In this document: positions 44,013 through 53,290 of the stretch, piece by piece
How positions within the stretch are numbered: the first letter of the stretch is position 1
How the letters are laid out: every line of letters starts with the position of its first letter
Assembly: GCF_009827635.1 (NCBI RefSeq)
Contig: NZ_WTYW01000002.1
Span: 372,001 to 436,000 of the forward strand
DNA from: Parapontixanthobacter aurantiacus
GTDB lineage: Bacteria; Pseudomonadota; Alphaproteobacteria; Sphingomonadales; Sphingomonadaceae
Length of the DNA: 64,000 nt
Direction of reading: 5' to 3'
Notes under the pieces: model-generated
What the model was told of the DNA's origin: nothing
Database searches by the model: none
The model's input: only the letters and a program-made list of their open reading frames with translations
Made by a program: the position numbers and the translations under genes

Positions 44013-44828
44013 CTAACGCTGGCACTTTGGACAGAACCAGGTGCTGCGCCCGCCCTGAACGATCCGCCGGACGATACCCCCGTCGCAGCGACGACAGGGC
44101 TCACCCTCGCGCCCGTACACTTCGAAACGCGTCGCGAAATAGCCGAGTTGTCCGTCGGGCTGCGCAAAATCGCGCAAGGTCGAGCCGCCGTCGCGGATCG
44201 ATTGCTCGAGGACCGCCCGAATGGCCGGTACGAGCCGCCGCAGGGCCGGGCGCGACACCTTGCCGCCGGCCTTGCGCGGATGGATGCCCGCCCGGAACAG
44301 GGCTTCGCACACGTAGATATTACCGAGACCCGCGACGATCCGCTGATCGAGCAGGAGCAACTTGATCGCCTGCGCCCTGCCTTTGAGGGATGCATGAAGG
44401 TGCTCCCATGTCAGCGCGTCCCCGAGCGGCTCCGGTCCCATGCTGGCAAAACCGCGCCAGCTACCGAGCGCCTGTTCGGCGACGAGATCGACCGAGCCGA
44501 AGCGGCGTGGATCGTTCAATGCAAAGACGTGGCCGCCGCTGGTCAGGACGAGGTGGTCGTGACGGTCCTCTTCTACAGGATCGATCCGCCAGCGCCCGCT
44601 CATGCCGAGGTGAAACACCAGCGCATGATCGCGATCGGTATGGATGAGACCGTATTTGGCGCGCCGGGATAGGTGGGTCACTCGCGCCCCCGTTAGCATC
44701 TGCGAAAGTTCCGGCGGGAAAGGCCGACGCATATCGGGGCGATTGACCGACACTCGGTCGATCCGCGACCCTTCGAGGAACCGCGCCAGTCCGCGCACCG
44801 TTGTTTCGACTTCCGGCAATTCGGGCAT
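44013..44828 (-). CDS. mutM: Formamidopyrimidine-DNA glycosylase
   Basis: A 271-residue bifunctional glycosylase/lyase that removes 8-oxoguanine and FaPy lesions. Mature catalysis uses the N-terminal Pro of MPELPEVETTVRGL (P2, E3), so the start must be here; the frame is open to 44924 but those residues would block catalysis. LSRRAKYGL holds the conserved lysine, and the C-terminal zinc finger is REGEPCRRCDGGIVRR then WFCPKCQR. It diverges from ubiE. Confidence 0.97.
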   Translation of the reverse strand: MPELPEVETTVRGLARFLEGSRIDRVSVNRPDMRRPFPPELSQMLTGARVTHLSRRAKYGLIHTDRDHALVFHLGMSGRWRIDPVEEDRHDHLVLTSGGHVFALNDPRRFGSVDLVAEQALGSWRGFASMGPEPLGDALTWEHLHASLKGRAQAIKLLLLDQRIVAGLGNIYVCEALFRAGIHPRKAGGKVSRPALRRLVPAIRAVLEQSIRDGGSTLRDFAQPDGQLGYFATRFEVYGREGEPCRRCDGGIVRRIVQGGRSTWFCPKCQR

Positions 44829-44886
44829 AGGCGTCCAAGTAAGCCTCTTTGCGCGGGTTGCAATTGTCCCTAAGGCTTCTCGCGAG

Positions 44887-45642
44887 ATGAACGATACCAC
44901 CCGCAGCAACGCCCGACCCACCACGTCCTTCGGCTACGAGGAGATCCCGGTCGAGGAAAAGACCGAGCGGGTGGGCGAAGTGTTCGGCCGGGTGGCGGCG
45001 AAATACGATCTCATGAACGACGTGATGTCGGGCGGAATGCACCGGCTCTGGAAAGATCGCTTCGTGCGACGCGTCAAACCCCAGTCGGGCGAGGATATTC
45101 TCGACATGGCCGGCGGCACGGGCGACATCGCTTTCCGGCTGGCAGCGCGCGGCGCACGGGTGACGGTCGCGGACATCAATCAGGACATGCTCGATGTTGG
45201 GATCGAACGCGCCATGGAGCAGGGGATCGACGATCTCGTCTGGTCGCGGCAGAATGCAGAAGATCTGAATTTTCCGGCCAATACTTTCGATGCCTATACG
45301 ATCGCATTCGGCATCCGGAATGTCACGCATATCGACCGGGCGCTGGCAGAGGCGCATCGCGTCCTGAAGCCCGGTGGCCGTTTCTTCTGCCTCGAATTTT
45401 CGACCACGACGTGGCCCGGCTTCAAGCAGATCTACGATGCGTATTCGCACAGGGTAATGCCCAAGATGGGCCAACTCATCGCACAGGACGAAGCAAGCTA
45501 TCGCTATCTTGCAGAAAGTATTCGCCGCTTTCCGACGATGCCGCAATTCGAGCGAATGATCGGCGCGGCGGGTTTTGCGAACACGAAAGTCGAGGCGATC
45601 GTCGGCGGTGCTGTTGCCATCCATTCGGGGTGGAAGATCTAG
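44887..45642 (+). CDS. ubiE: Ubiquinone/menaquinone C-methyltransferase
   Basis: A 251-residue SAM-dependent methyltransferase for ubiquinone ring C-methylation. Both UbiE/COQ5 signatures are present: YDLMNDVMSGGMHRLWKD near residue 41 and RVLKPGGRFFCLEFS. The SAM-binding motif I is ILDMAGGTGDIAFRLA. UbiB begins four bases after the stop, so they form an operon for aerobic quinone synthesis. Confidence 0.96.
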   Translation: MNDTTRSNARPTTSFGYEEIPVEEKTERVGEVFGRVAAKYDLMNDVMSGGMHRLWKDRFVRRVKPQSGEDILDMAGGTGDIAFRLAARGARVTVADINQDMLDVGIERAMEQGIDDLVWSRQNAEDLNFPANTFDAYTIAFGIRNVTHIDRALAEAHRVLKPGGRFFCLEFSTTTWPGFKQIYDAYSHRVMPKMGQLIAQDEASYRYLAESIRRFPTMPQFERMIGAAGFANTKVEAIVGGAVAIHSGWKI

Positions 45643-45646
45643 CGGC

Positions 45647-47203
45647 GTGACCCGGCCTGCGACGCATATCTGGCGGCTCCTGAAATGGGGCAGGACGCTT
45701 GCTCGGCACGGTGCATTGCGCGGGATCGAGCGCGATCCGAATACGCCCGTGCCAGTGAAGCGCCTTGCGCGCATTGCCCGGATCGGAACCTTCCAGCCGA
45801 AGAACCCCGACTATGCCAGCGCCTTTCGCGCGATTGGGCCCGCGGCCATCAAGCTGGGTCAGTCGCTCGCGACCCGCCCGGACCTCGTCGGCGACGAGGC
45901 GGCGCACAATCTCCTCAGCCTGCAGGACAATCTGCCGCCCGTGCCCTTTGACGGCATAAGGCAAGCGATCGAAACGAGTTTCGACCGTCCGCTAGACACA
46001 TTGTTCGCCGAACTCGACCCTGTTCCCGTAGGTGCCGCTTCTATCGCGCAGGTGCATCGCGGGGTGACGACCGACGGGCGCGAAGTCGCGGTCAAGGTGC
46101 TGCGGCCCGGTATAAAGGAGCGCTTCGTCAAGGATGTCGCGACCTACGAATGGGCAGCGGCTCATCTGGAGGCGATGAGCGGCGAGGCACAGCGCCTTCG
46201 CCCGCGGCTGACCATCGCGAACTTCAAGCGCTGGACGAACCGCGAACTCGATCTGCGACGCGAGGCGGCGAGCGCCAGCGAACTTGCCGAGGCAATGGTC
46301 GCGATCGAAGGCTACGACATTCCCGAGATTGACTGGGACCGCACCAATGGCCGCGTCCTGACCGTCGCATGGGTCGATGGCGTCAAGATCAGCAATCTTG
46401 AGGGTTTGCGGGAGAAGGGCCACGATCTGCCCGCCCTGGCGCGGCGGTTGGTGCTCGCCTTTCTGACGCAGGCGATCAGCGCGGGTTTCTTCCACGCAGA
46501 CATGCACCAAGGCAATTTATTCGTGAAGGATGACGGGACGATTGTCGCGATCGATTTCGGTATCATGGGCCGGATAGACCGGCGCGCGCGGGCCTGGCTG
46601 GCTGAGATCCTCTATGGCCTGACGACGGGCGATTATCGGCGCGTTGCGGAAATACATTTCGAGGCGCAATACGTCCCCGCTCATCACTCGGTCGAGGAAT
46701 TCGCGACGGCTTTGCGGGCAGTCGGAGAACCGATGCGCGGCAAGCCGGTTTCGGAACTGAGCGTCGGTCAGATGCTGGACGGCTTGTTTGCGATCACGCG
46801 CGACTTCGATATGCAGACCCAGCCGCATTTGCTTCTGCTGCAAAAGACCATGGTGATGGTCGAGGGGATAGCGACCCAGCTCGATCCCGACATAAACATG
46901 TGGGACGTTTCCGCCCCGTTCGTTCGGGAATGGATCAGGGGCGAACTCGGGCCGGAAGCTGCGCTTGCCGACCGGATACGCGAGGATACCGAGACGCTTC
47001 TGCGACTGCCGGGTCTCGTCCGCCGTCTGGAAGAGAAGTTTCCGCCAAAGGGCGGGGCGCCCGAACCGCCGCCGCTTCCCGAAATCGAACTGATGTGGGA
47101 TCGCAGGGCGCGCGAGAGGCACGCCCCCTGGGGCTACGTCGCAGTCGCCCTGGCGGGCGCCTTGGCCGGCTGGGCAGCCGGGATCGCGGGAATCTTCGCC
47201 TGA
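45647..47203 (+). CDS. ubiB: Ubiquinone biosynthesis regulatory ATPase/kinase-like UbiB
   Basis: A 518-residue atypical kinase-like protein. The N-terminal KxGQ motif is AAIKLGQSLATRPDL, the alanine-rich loop is PVGAASIAQVHRG with lysine in VAVKVLRPG, and catalytic residues lie in FFHADMHQGNLFV and AIDFGIMG. A C-terminal membrane anchor reads GYVAVALAGALAGWAAGIAGIF. UbiB-type proteins assist ubiquinone synthesis, likely by ATP hydrolysis extracting lipid intermediates. Start is a GTG five bases after the ubiE stop. Confidence 0.95.
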   Translation: MTRPATHIWRLLKWGRTLARHGALRGIERDPNTPVPVKRLARIARIGTFQPKNPDYASAFRAIGPAAIKLGQSLATRPDLVGDEAAHNLLSLQDNLPPVPFDGIRQAIETSFDRPLDTLFAELDPVPVGAASIAQVHRGVTTDGREVAVKVLRPGIKERFVKDVATYEWAAAHLEAMSGEAQRLRPRLTIANFKRWTNRELDLRREAASASELAEAMVAIEGYDIPEIDWDRTNGRVLTVAWVDGVKISNLEGLREKGHDLPALARRLVLAFLTQAISAGFFHADMHQGNLFVKDDGTIVAIDFGIMGRIDRRARAWLAEILYGLTTGDYRRVAEIHFEAQYVPAHHSVEEFATALRAVGEPMRGKPVSELSVGQMLDGLFAITRDFDMQTQPHLLLLQKTMVMVEGIATQLDPDINMWDVSAPFVREWIRGELGPEAALADRIREDTETLLRLPGLVRRLEEKFPPKGGAPEPPPLPEIELMWDRRARERHAPWGYVAVALAGALAGWAAGIAGIFA

Positions 47204-47257
47204 TATTTAGGCCGTTACAGCAATCAAAGCATGGCGGCGCGCAATAGCTAAGGCGCT

Positions 47258-47294
47258 GTTAACCATGATCATTATCCCGCCAACAAGGATAATG
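47258..47294. promoter_or_regulatory. Composite regulatory stretch upstream of coaBC
   Basis: TTAACCAT (47259-47266) is an 8-base CtrA half-site. The 19-mer at 47258-47276 matches the Fur consensus at 15 positions. CATTATCC (47270-47277) and GGATAATG (47287-47294) form a perfect inverted repeat with a 9-base spacer. These overlap, so not all can be independent sites, and AT-rich words raise chance matches. Confidence 0.35.
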
Positions 47295-47481
47295 AAGCAT
47301 AGCGCATTTCTATCTTTTCGCCTTCTCCTTGGGCTGATTTCATCCTGAAAATGCAGGGTAAATGCGGTCCGGGCGCTGGCATAAGCGATCGGGGGGCGCT
47401 AGATCGGCGCTTGATGGCACTATGGGTTCACATTCGTCGCTCAGCGATTTCGCCGATGCCAAGCCGCTCAAGGGCGGCAGC

Positions 47482-49323
47482 ATGAAGACGCGCGAGCCGC
47501 GTGTGCTTCTCGTCGTGGGCGGCGGGATCGCAGCCTACAAGTCCTGCGAACTGGTGCGCCTTATCCGCAAGGGCGGTGGCGACGTTACCTGCGTCGTGAC
47601 CGATGGCGGGCAGCAATTCGTGACGCCCATGGCGCTAGCCGCATTGAGCGAGAACCAGGTCTTCACTTCGCTCTGGGACCTTAAAAACGAATCCGAGATG
47701 GGTCACATCCAGCTCAGCCGCGAAGCCGATCTGGTGGTCGTGTGCCCGGCGACGGCGAACCTGCTTGCGAAGATGAGCGCGGGGATCGCCGACGATCTGG
47801 CGACGACCATGATCCTTGCGACCGACAAGCCCGTCCTGGCCGTGCCCGCCATGAACGTGCGGATGTGGGAACACGAGGCGACGCAGCGTAACGTCGAATG
47901 GCTGAGGCAGGCCGGCGTCAGCGTCCTTGACCCCGATGAGGGTACGATGGCGTGCGGCGAGTTCGGACCGGGCCGGCTGCCCGATCCCGAAGCGATCTGG
48001 GCTGCGATTGCCGAGAAGCTCGGCGTCGATCCGGGTCTGCCCGAGCCTGCGCCCGCACGCAAAGCCGCGCAGCGTGCCGCGCCAATCGTCGAAGAGGACG
48101 TCGAGGAAGACGAGTTCGACGAAGCGGAGTTCGATGAGGACGAGGATATTGCCGAAGAGGCAGCTACGACCATCGACGACCTCGCAGCGGAAGCGCTCGA
48201 ACCCGAAGAAGAATACGAGGAACCCAAGCCGCGAGGCGGGCTCGGCTCGCTTCTGTCGGCGATCATCCCGCGCAGCACGCCCAAGCGCGACCCGGCAGAG
48301 TTCGAACGCGACTTTGCCCTGCCGCCCGCCGATGACGAAGCAATCGAGTTCGCCGAAGAGGCGGGCGACGAGGATGGCGACGCAGGTGAGGCTGACGAGA
48401 GCGTCGAAGTCGCTTCCGAACCCGATCTGGGCGGACCTATCCTTGCCAAGAAGGGGGCGGCGTCCTCTGCCCCGCCGACCGATCCCGAAGCGATCAATCA
48501 TACGGTCATCACGGGGACCGGACAGGCAGCACCGCAGCCGATGGCCTTCAGCGGTGGCGGTCGCGACACGATGAGCGCCAAGGTCGCACTCGATCCGACG
48601 GGCGAACTCGCCGCCGATCCGCTGGCCGGACAACCGATCTTCGACGAGGATCCGGAACATCGCCCGCTGTTCGGGCGCCACGTGCTCGTCACGGCTGGGC
48701 CGACATGGGAGCCGATCGACCCGGTCCGCTACCTCGCCAACCGATCGTCCGGACGGCAGGGCTTCGCCATCGCGGCGATGGCCGCGGCCGCCGGTGCCCG
48801 CGTTACGCTGATTTCGGGTCCGGTGTCCCTGCCGACCCCGCTCGGCGTCGATCGGATCGACGTCGAATCTGCCGAGGAAATGGCCGCGAAGGTCAAGCAG
48901 ATGCTCCCGGCCGACATTGCGTTCATGGTTGCCGCAGTTGCCGACTGGCGAACGAAGGACCGCTCCGACCAGAAGATGAAGAAGCGGGGCAGCGCGCCGC
49001 CCGCCCTCATCCTTACCGAGAACCCCGACATCCTGACGCAGGTCGCGGCATCGCGCCAGCGGCCCAAGCTCCTCATAGGCTTCGCCGCCGAGACGGAGAA
49101 GGTCGTCGAGAACGCCACCGCGAAGCGCAAGCGCAAGGGCGCGGACTGGATCGTGGCGAACGACGTGTCGGGCGACGTAATGGGCGGCAACGACAACCAG
49201 ATCCACATCGTCACCTCGGGTGAAGTCGAAAGTTTCGACCGGATGCCCAAGGAGGACGTCGCCCGCGAACTCGTCGGGCGTGCGGCGGAAGCACTCGCGG
49301 CGGCCCTCGACGACGATGATTAA
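47482..49323 (+). CDS. coaBC: Bifunctional CoaC/CoaB with long acidic inter-domain insertion
   Basis: A 613-residue fusion making 4'-phosphopantetheine for coenzyme A. The N-terminal FMN-dependent PPC decarboxylase (about residues 1-185) has [11 protein letters not shown], catalytic His in [15 protein letters not shown] and [10 protein letters not shown]. The C-terminal PPC synthetase (from ~395) has [21 protein letters not shown]. Between them lies a roughly 205-residue Glu/Asp-rich, low-complexity region ([18 protein letters not shown]-like). Normal CoaBC is about 400 residues, so this is an insertion. The ATG at 47482 has AAGGG upstream; ATG 47422 is possible. Confidence 0.93.
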   Translation: MKTREPRVLLVVGGGIAAYKSCELVRLIRKGGGDVTCVVTDGGQQFVTPMALAALSENQVFTSLWDLKNESEMGHIQLSREADLVVVCPATANLLAKMSAGIADDLATTMILATDKPVLAVPAMNVRMWEHEATQRNVEWLRQAGVSVLDPDEGTMACGEFGPGRLPDPEAIWAAIAEKLGVDPGLPEPAPARKAAQRAAPIVEEDVEEDEFDEAEFDEDEDIAEEAATTIDDLAAEALEPEEEYEEPKPRGGLGSLLSAIIPRSTPKRDPAEFERDFALPPADDEAIEFAEEAGDEDGDAGEADESVEVASEPDLGGPILAKKGAASSAPPTDPEAINHTVITGTGQAAPQPMAFSGGGRDTMSAKVALDPTGELAADPLAGQPIFDEDPEHRPLFGRHVLVTAGPTWEPIDPVRYLANRSSGRQGFAIAAMAAAAGARVTLISGPVSLPTPLGVDRIDVESAEEMAAKVKQMLPADIAFMVAAVADWRTKDRSDQKMKKRGSAPPALILTENPDILTQVAASRQRPKLLIGFAAETEKVVENATAKRKRKGADWIVANDVSGDVMGGNDNQIHIVTSGEVESFDRMPKEDVARELVGRAAEALAAALDDDD

Positions 49324-49780
49324 GGGCGGCGTTCCGGTCGAGATCAAGCGCCTGCCGCATGGAGGCGGGCTTGCCATGCCGGCCTATGCGACAGACGGTG
49401 CAGCAGGCATGGACGTGGTTTCGGCAGAGGGATTAAGTTTGCGCCCCGGAGGGCGGCACGCAGTCGCGACCGGCTTCGCGCTGGCAATCCCCGAAGGCTA
49501 CGAGATACAGGTGCGGCCCCGCTCCGGCCTGGCGCTGAAGCACGGCATCACCGTTCCCAACACTCCGGGCACGATCGATTCCGATTATCGCGGCGAATTG
49601 AAGATCATCCTCGTCAATCTGGGCGACGAACCCTTCCGCATCGAGCGCGGCGACCGGATCGCGCAGCTCGTCCTGGCGCCTGTCGTGCAGGCGGAATGGC
49701 ACGAGGTAGCGGAATTGAGCGAGACGGAGCGCGGCGCGCGAGGTTTCGGCTCGACCGGAGGGCACGCCCGCCTCGTTTGA
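49316..49780 (+). CDS. dut: Deoxyuridine 5'-triphosphate nucleotidohydrolase
   Basis: A 154-residue trimeric dUTPase that lowers dUTP and supplies dUMP. The five motifs are visible: [44 protein letters not shown] and the P-loop-like C-terminal arm [12 protein letters not shown]. Its ATG overlaps the coaBC stop region by eight bases, the conserved coaBC-dut arrangement. The following gene is convergent. Confidence 0.97.
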   Translation: MIKGGVPVEIKRLPHGGGLAMPAYATDGAAGMDVVSAEGLSLRPGGRHAVATGFALAIPEGYEIQVRPRSGLALKHGITVPNTPGTIDSDYRGELKIILVNLGDEPFRIERGDRIAQLVLAPVVQAEWHEVAELSETERGARGFGSTGGHARLV

Positions 49781-49822
49781 GGTTGCATCTCCGGCAATTG
49801 CCAGCGGCTTCGCCGTGGCAGC

Positions 49823-51217
49823 CTATCCCATGAAGCCGAGATCGCTCGTCGCGAAGCGCCCGATATTCGGCACGACGGAAGGCAATTCTGAGGAAGAAAC
49901 GCCGAACCATCGGGCGAAGGTCGCCGAATACTCGTCAACGGACGTCGTGGGCAAAAGCCGTCCGCGCCCGACCTGATCGTCCGCATCGACCGAGACGTGC
50001 GGCGCGCGGCCATAGAAGCGTCCTCCACGGACCGCGCCGCCCAGGACGAAGTGAAAACTGCCCCAGCCGTGATCCGACCCGTCGCCGTTCGAGGCCAGCG
50101 TGCGCCCGAAATCGGATGCGGTGAAGGTCGTCACGCTTGGTGCTACGTCCAGTTCCAACGTCGCGCGATAGAAAGCGTCCAGCGCGAAATCGAGTTGCCC
50201 AAGCAGCGCTTCGTGCTTTCCGATCAATCCGTCATGGCTGTCGAAACCGCCCATGGAGACCATGAAGACCTGTCGCTTGACGCCGAGCGACTGCCGCGCG
50301 GCAATCAGCGACGCAACGGTTTGAAGCTGCTCCGCCAGCCTGTTGCCCGAACCGAAATCGGTTGCGAAAGAAGCCTTGGCGAGAGCGTCGTTCACGAACT
50401 GGCCGTATTCGATCGACCGCGCATTCATATGCGCATAGTCGTTCGCCATGTAGCTGCTGCCACCCGCGCGCAGGATCGTATCGAGAGCGCTGGCCGCAGT
50501 CGTCGAGCGGTAGAGATTGCCCCTGCGTAGCGGCTCGAACAAGGTCGCTCCGCGCGAGGATACCTGATAGGGGACGGCGCGCTGCCCACTCAGGAAAACA
50601 GCGTTGCCGGTCGCGTTGATGGCCGTGAACATGGCATTGTCGTTGGACGAGAGGGCAAGGTCGCCCATCCTGCCGCCCCAGCCGCTGGGCGAGCCTTCCG
50701 GTTCGGAACTCTGCCACGTCGATTGCTGGTCGTTATGCGAGAACAGCTTCGCCGGTCGCGGCGCGCTGTTGCTGTCGAACTCGGCACGGGTAAGCGGTGC
50801 GACCAGCGGACCGACATTGAGCAGCGGTGCCAGAGCTTCTTCGTCGAACCGCGCCTTCAGGCGGGGCATGGTCGGCGCGAGCGCGTATGCGATGTCGTCC
50901 GTCAGTGTCTGGCCGTCGGGCGTTGCGAGAGCGGTCGCCGCAAGGCTCTCTCGCGGCAGGGCAACCCCGCCCCTGATGGCGGCATAGCGTGCATAGTTCG
51001 CCGTATCGTAGGGGATGAGCGTGTTGCCGTGATCGTTGCCACCATACAGGAACACGCAAACCAGCGCCTTGTAATCATTGTCCGTCGTGAAGGCGGCGGC
51101 TTCCCCGATACCTGCAAGCCCCATTGCATAGGTCGATGCCGCACCCATTGCGGCAAGCTGGCCCGACCGGCGAAGGAAGGCGCGGCGGCTGAGTTCGTGA
51201 GCATTACCGATGAACAT
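49823..51217 (-). CDS. DUF1501 family Tat-exported protein
   Basis: A 464-residue protein with a twin-arginine signal (SRRAFLRR, then a hydrophobic stretch ending near GEAAAF). The mature part follows the DUF1501 pattern: LVCVFLYGGNDHGNTLIPYD near the start, VFMVSMGGFDSHDG in the middle, and SDFGRTLASNGDGSDHGWG, features related to the alkaline-phosphatase/sulfatase-like fold. It follows the DUF1800 gene by 11 bases, and such pairs are common in bacteria. Function is unknown. The open frame extends to 51694, but those residues are antisense noise. Confidence 0.9.
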   Translation of the reverse strand: MFIGNAHELSRRAFLRRSGQLAAMGAASTYAMGLAGIGEAAAFTTDNDYKALVCVFLYGGNDHGNTLIPYDTANYARYAAIRGGVALPRESLAATALATPDGQTLTDDIAYALAPTMPRLKARFDEEALAPLLNVGPLVAPLTRAEFDSNSAPRPAKLFSHNDQQSTWQSSEPEGSPSGWGGRMGDLALSSNDNAMFTAINATGNAVFLSGQRAVPYQVSSRGATLFEPLRRGNLYRSTTAASALDTILRAGGSSYMANDYAHMNARSIEYGQFVNDALAKASFATDFGSGNRLAEQLQTVASLIAARQSLGVKRQVFMVSMGGFDSHDGLIGKHEALLGQLDFALDAFYRATLELDVAPSVTTFTASDFGRTLASNGDGSDHGWGSFHFVLGGAVRGGRFYGRAPHVSVDADDQVGRGRLLPTTSVDEYSATFARWFGVSSSELPSVVPNIGRFATSDLGFMG

Positions 51218-51228
51218 TGTGGCGCGTC

Positions 51229-53064
51229 CTATTTCTGGATGAGATAGTCGGAAGAAGCGAAGGTCAGCAGAACCGCGATCCGTACGCGGCGCAGGCGGTC
51301 GTCGCCTTCGCTGGCTGTCGCGATCGTCACGCTGTCGACGGCTCCGGCGATCGTCGCGCGCGTCTCCTGCGAGAGCTGGTTGCCGGTCAGCAGGAGGTCG
51401 AGGCGGGCGACAAGCGCCGCAGCGTCGTGCGCGATCTGCGCTTCCGCCGAGTAGTCGAGGGTGATGTCCTCGATCGGATAACGCTCTCCCTCGACGACCC
51501 GCTCGAGAAAGTTGACGTAGCCCGCAACGGAGGTTTCGTTGACGAGCTGGAATTCCGGGGCGAGCAAGCCTTGCTGGGCGAGCTGGGTATTGGTCGGAAA
51601 ATAGCCGGGCCGGAAGAAGTTGAAGACCGATGGCGAGCGCAGCGGCGACTGGCCAAGCAGGCGACCCGCATCCGACAGGTCGCCGATCCGCCATTCGCGG
51701 CTGTTCGATCGCGCGCCGAAAGTACGGGCGAGTTGAACGAAGCGCAGCATCGGCTCGCGCAACCTGCCGAAGCTCGCATTCGTCGCATTGGCCGGGTCGA
51801 GCGCTTCCTCGTCCAGCAGGATCGCCTTGGATACCGCGGCGAGATCGCCGCGAACGCCCTTGCCATTGTCCGTGAAGACATCCGCAACCCGCTCGACATA
51901 GGCGGGCGAGGGGTTGCTGGTCACGAGCCGCTGAATCATCTGGCTTGCGAAGAAGGGCGCGACATTGGGATGGGAAACGAGGTGGTCGAGCGCCATCCTG
52001 AGACTGTCCTGTGGCCCGGTACCCGCGGGAATGGTCAGGCCTAGAAACTGCTTTTCCTGGTCGGCGTGAAACCCGTCGCTGCGGGGCCGCTGCCAGCGCG
52101 AAGGATCGGCGGTCATCGCCCGTCGCGTATAATCGGCGTCCGGTATCTGCCGCGTTCCGCCTACTTCCGTGGTGTAGCCGATCCCATGGTAATCGAAATC
52201 GAACCCGGTGAAGACCTTTGCGATGCCGGTGACATCGTCATTGCCGTAAGTCTCGATCGGTGCGCCGTTCGCCAGCTTGCGGCTGCCGTCCTGATTGAGC
52301 TCGTAGAGGCCGATGGAGAAAAGCTGCATGATTTCGCGGCCGTAATTCTCGTCCGGCACCCGGCCCGTGCGGGGATCGGCCTTCCGATTGCCTCTGGTGT
52401 TGAGGAAGACGCCCATCGCAGGGTTGAGCGTGATGTCCTCGATGAGGTCGCGGAAGCTGCCGAAGGCGTGACGATTGAGGATATCCCAATACTCGCCGAT
52501 CGCGGGCGAGCGCCATGTCATCTCGACGGAACTCAACGAAACCACGAAGAATTCGGACAAGGCGAGGGCGATCCGCTTGCGGACCGAATTGCCGCCCACG
52601 AGCAGCTGCGACCAGATCATCCAGTCACCCGTTCGCGGGCTGTTGTAATGCTTATCCGCATCCACCTTGTCGAAGCCGTGCGCCGCGAAATACTGGCGGG
52701 CGCTCGTATCGTTGGCGGCGCGCATCTGCGTGTCGAGCCAGCGCTCGTAACCTTCGTCCTTCAGCGCTTCGATGGCGCCGCTGCCTACGGCAAAAGAAGC
52801 GCGCATGAGGAAGCGGGCCGCTTCGCCGTCCGATTGCGGCTTCCTGACCGCGAGCGTATCGGAACCGCCCGATCCCGAAGTGCTGTCGGAGGAACCGCCG
52901 CAGGCGGCGACCGACAGGGCGAGCAGGCTCGCCGCTGCCGATTTGTCGAACGGTGGCTTGGCGGAGGGGGCGGTCCGGACCAGTTCCTGGGAAGGGTGCT
53001 GGCCCGGCTCGGTGGTTTCCACCACAGCCGACGATGCGCTGTGCATCATGGTGCCCCCGGTCAT
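51229..53064 (-). CDS. DUF1800 family protein, putative lipoprotein
   Basis: A 611-residue DUF1800 protein. Family features: EAARFLMRASFAVGSGAIEAL, a DNYGREIMQLFSIGLYELN-like segment (here DENYGREIMQ), ETYGNDDVTGIAKVFTGFDFDY, and the late LRSPSVFNFFRPGYFP. Residues 46-55 (SLLALSVAAC) look like a lipoprotein signal, but they are preceded by about 45 hydrophilic residues, longer than a normal signal. The true start could be closer. It pairs with the downstream DUF1501 gene; the two are thought to act together, role unknown. Confidence 0.85.
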   Translation of the reverse strand: MTGGTMMHSASSAVVETTEPGQHPSQELVRTAPSAKPPFDKSAAASLLALSVAACGGSSDSTSGSGGSDTLAVRKPQSDGEAARFLMRASFAVGSGAIEALKDEGYERWLDTQMRAANDTSARQYFAAHGFDKVDADKHYNSPRTGDWMIWSQLLVGGNSVRKRIALALSEFFVVSLSSVEMTWRSPAIGEYWDILNRHAFGSFRDLIEDITLNPAMGVFLNTRGNRKADPRTGRVPDENYGREIMQLFSIGLYELNQDGSRKLANGAPIETYGNDDVTGIAKVFTGFDFDYHGIGYTTEVGGTRQIPDADYTRRAMTADPSRWQRPRSDGFHADQEKQFLGLTIPAGTGPQDSLRMALDHLVSHPNVAPFFASQMIQRLVTSNPSPAYVERVADVFTDNGKGVRGDLAAVSKAILLDEEALDPANATNASFGRLREPMLRFVQLARTFGARSNSREWRIGDLSDAGRLLGQSPLRSPSVFNFFRPGYFPTNTQLAQQGLLAPEFQLVNETSVAGYVNFLERVVEGERYPIEDITLDYSAEAQIAHDAAALVARLDLLLTGNQLSQETRATIAGAVDSVTIATASEGDDRLRRVRIAVLLTFASSDYLIQK

Positions 53065-53194
53065 CGCGCGATGTCCTTGAGCAGCGGTTCGGTGCACATA
53101 AGCCGGTCCTCGGTGCCATTGTGTAACGCACCGAGTTTGCGCACCGAATGCTAAGCTATTCGGTAAATTCGAGGTTTACGCGGCGGCAAGGATT

Positions 53195-53215
53195 GGCAGC
53201 TTGCTGCCTTTTTTT
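53195..53215 (+). terminator. Rightward terminator-like hairpin with no upstream gene
   Basis: GGCAG, loop CTTG and CTGCC are followed by seven T residues. It lies between the start of a leftward gene (53064) and the end of another (53291), so no rightward gene would use it. It may end a short RNA arising in 53065-53194. Confidence 0.4.
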
Positions 53216-53237
53216 GCGATAAGCCCTTGAATGCAAA

Positions 53238-53265
53238 AGAGGCGGAGCATCGCCGCCCCGCCTCT
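53238..53265 (-). terminator. Terminator after the second DUF4136 gene
   Basis: AGAGGCGG and CCGCCTCT form an 8-bp stem, 25 bases beyond the DUF4136 stop; read leftward a short T-rich tail (TTTGCATTC) follows. Confidence 0.6.
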
Positions 53266-53290
53266 ATATTTTGCATTTTGACGAGATTGC

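Noticed and set aside
47635-49377. 580-codon open frame on the minus strand
   Set aside because: Antisense to coaBC; no motifs.
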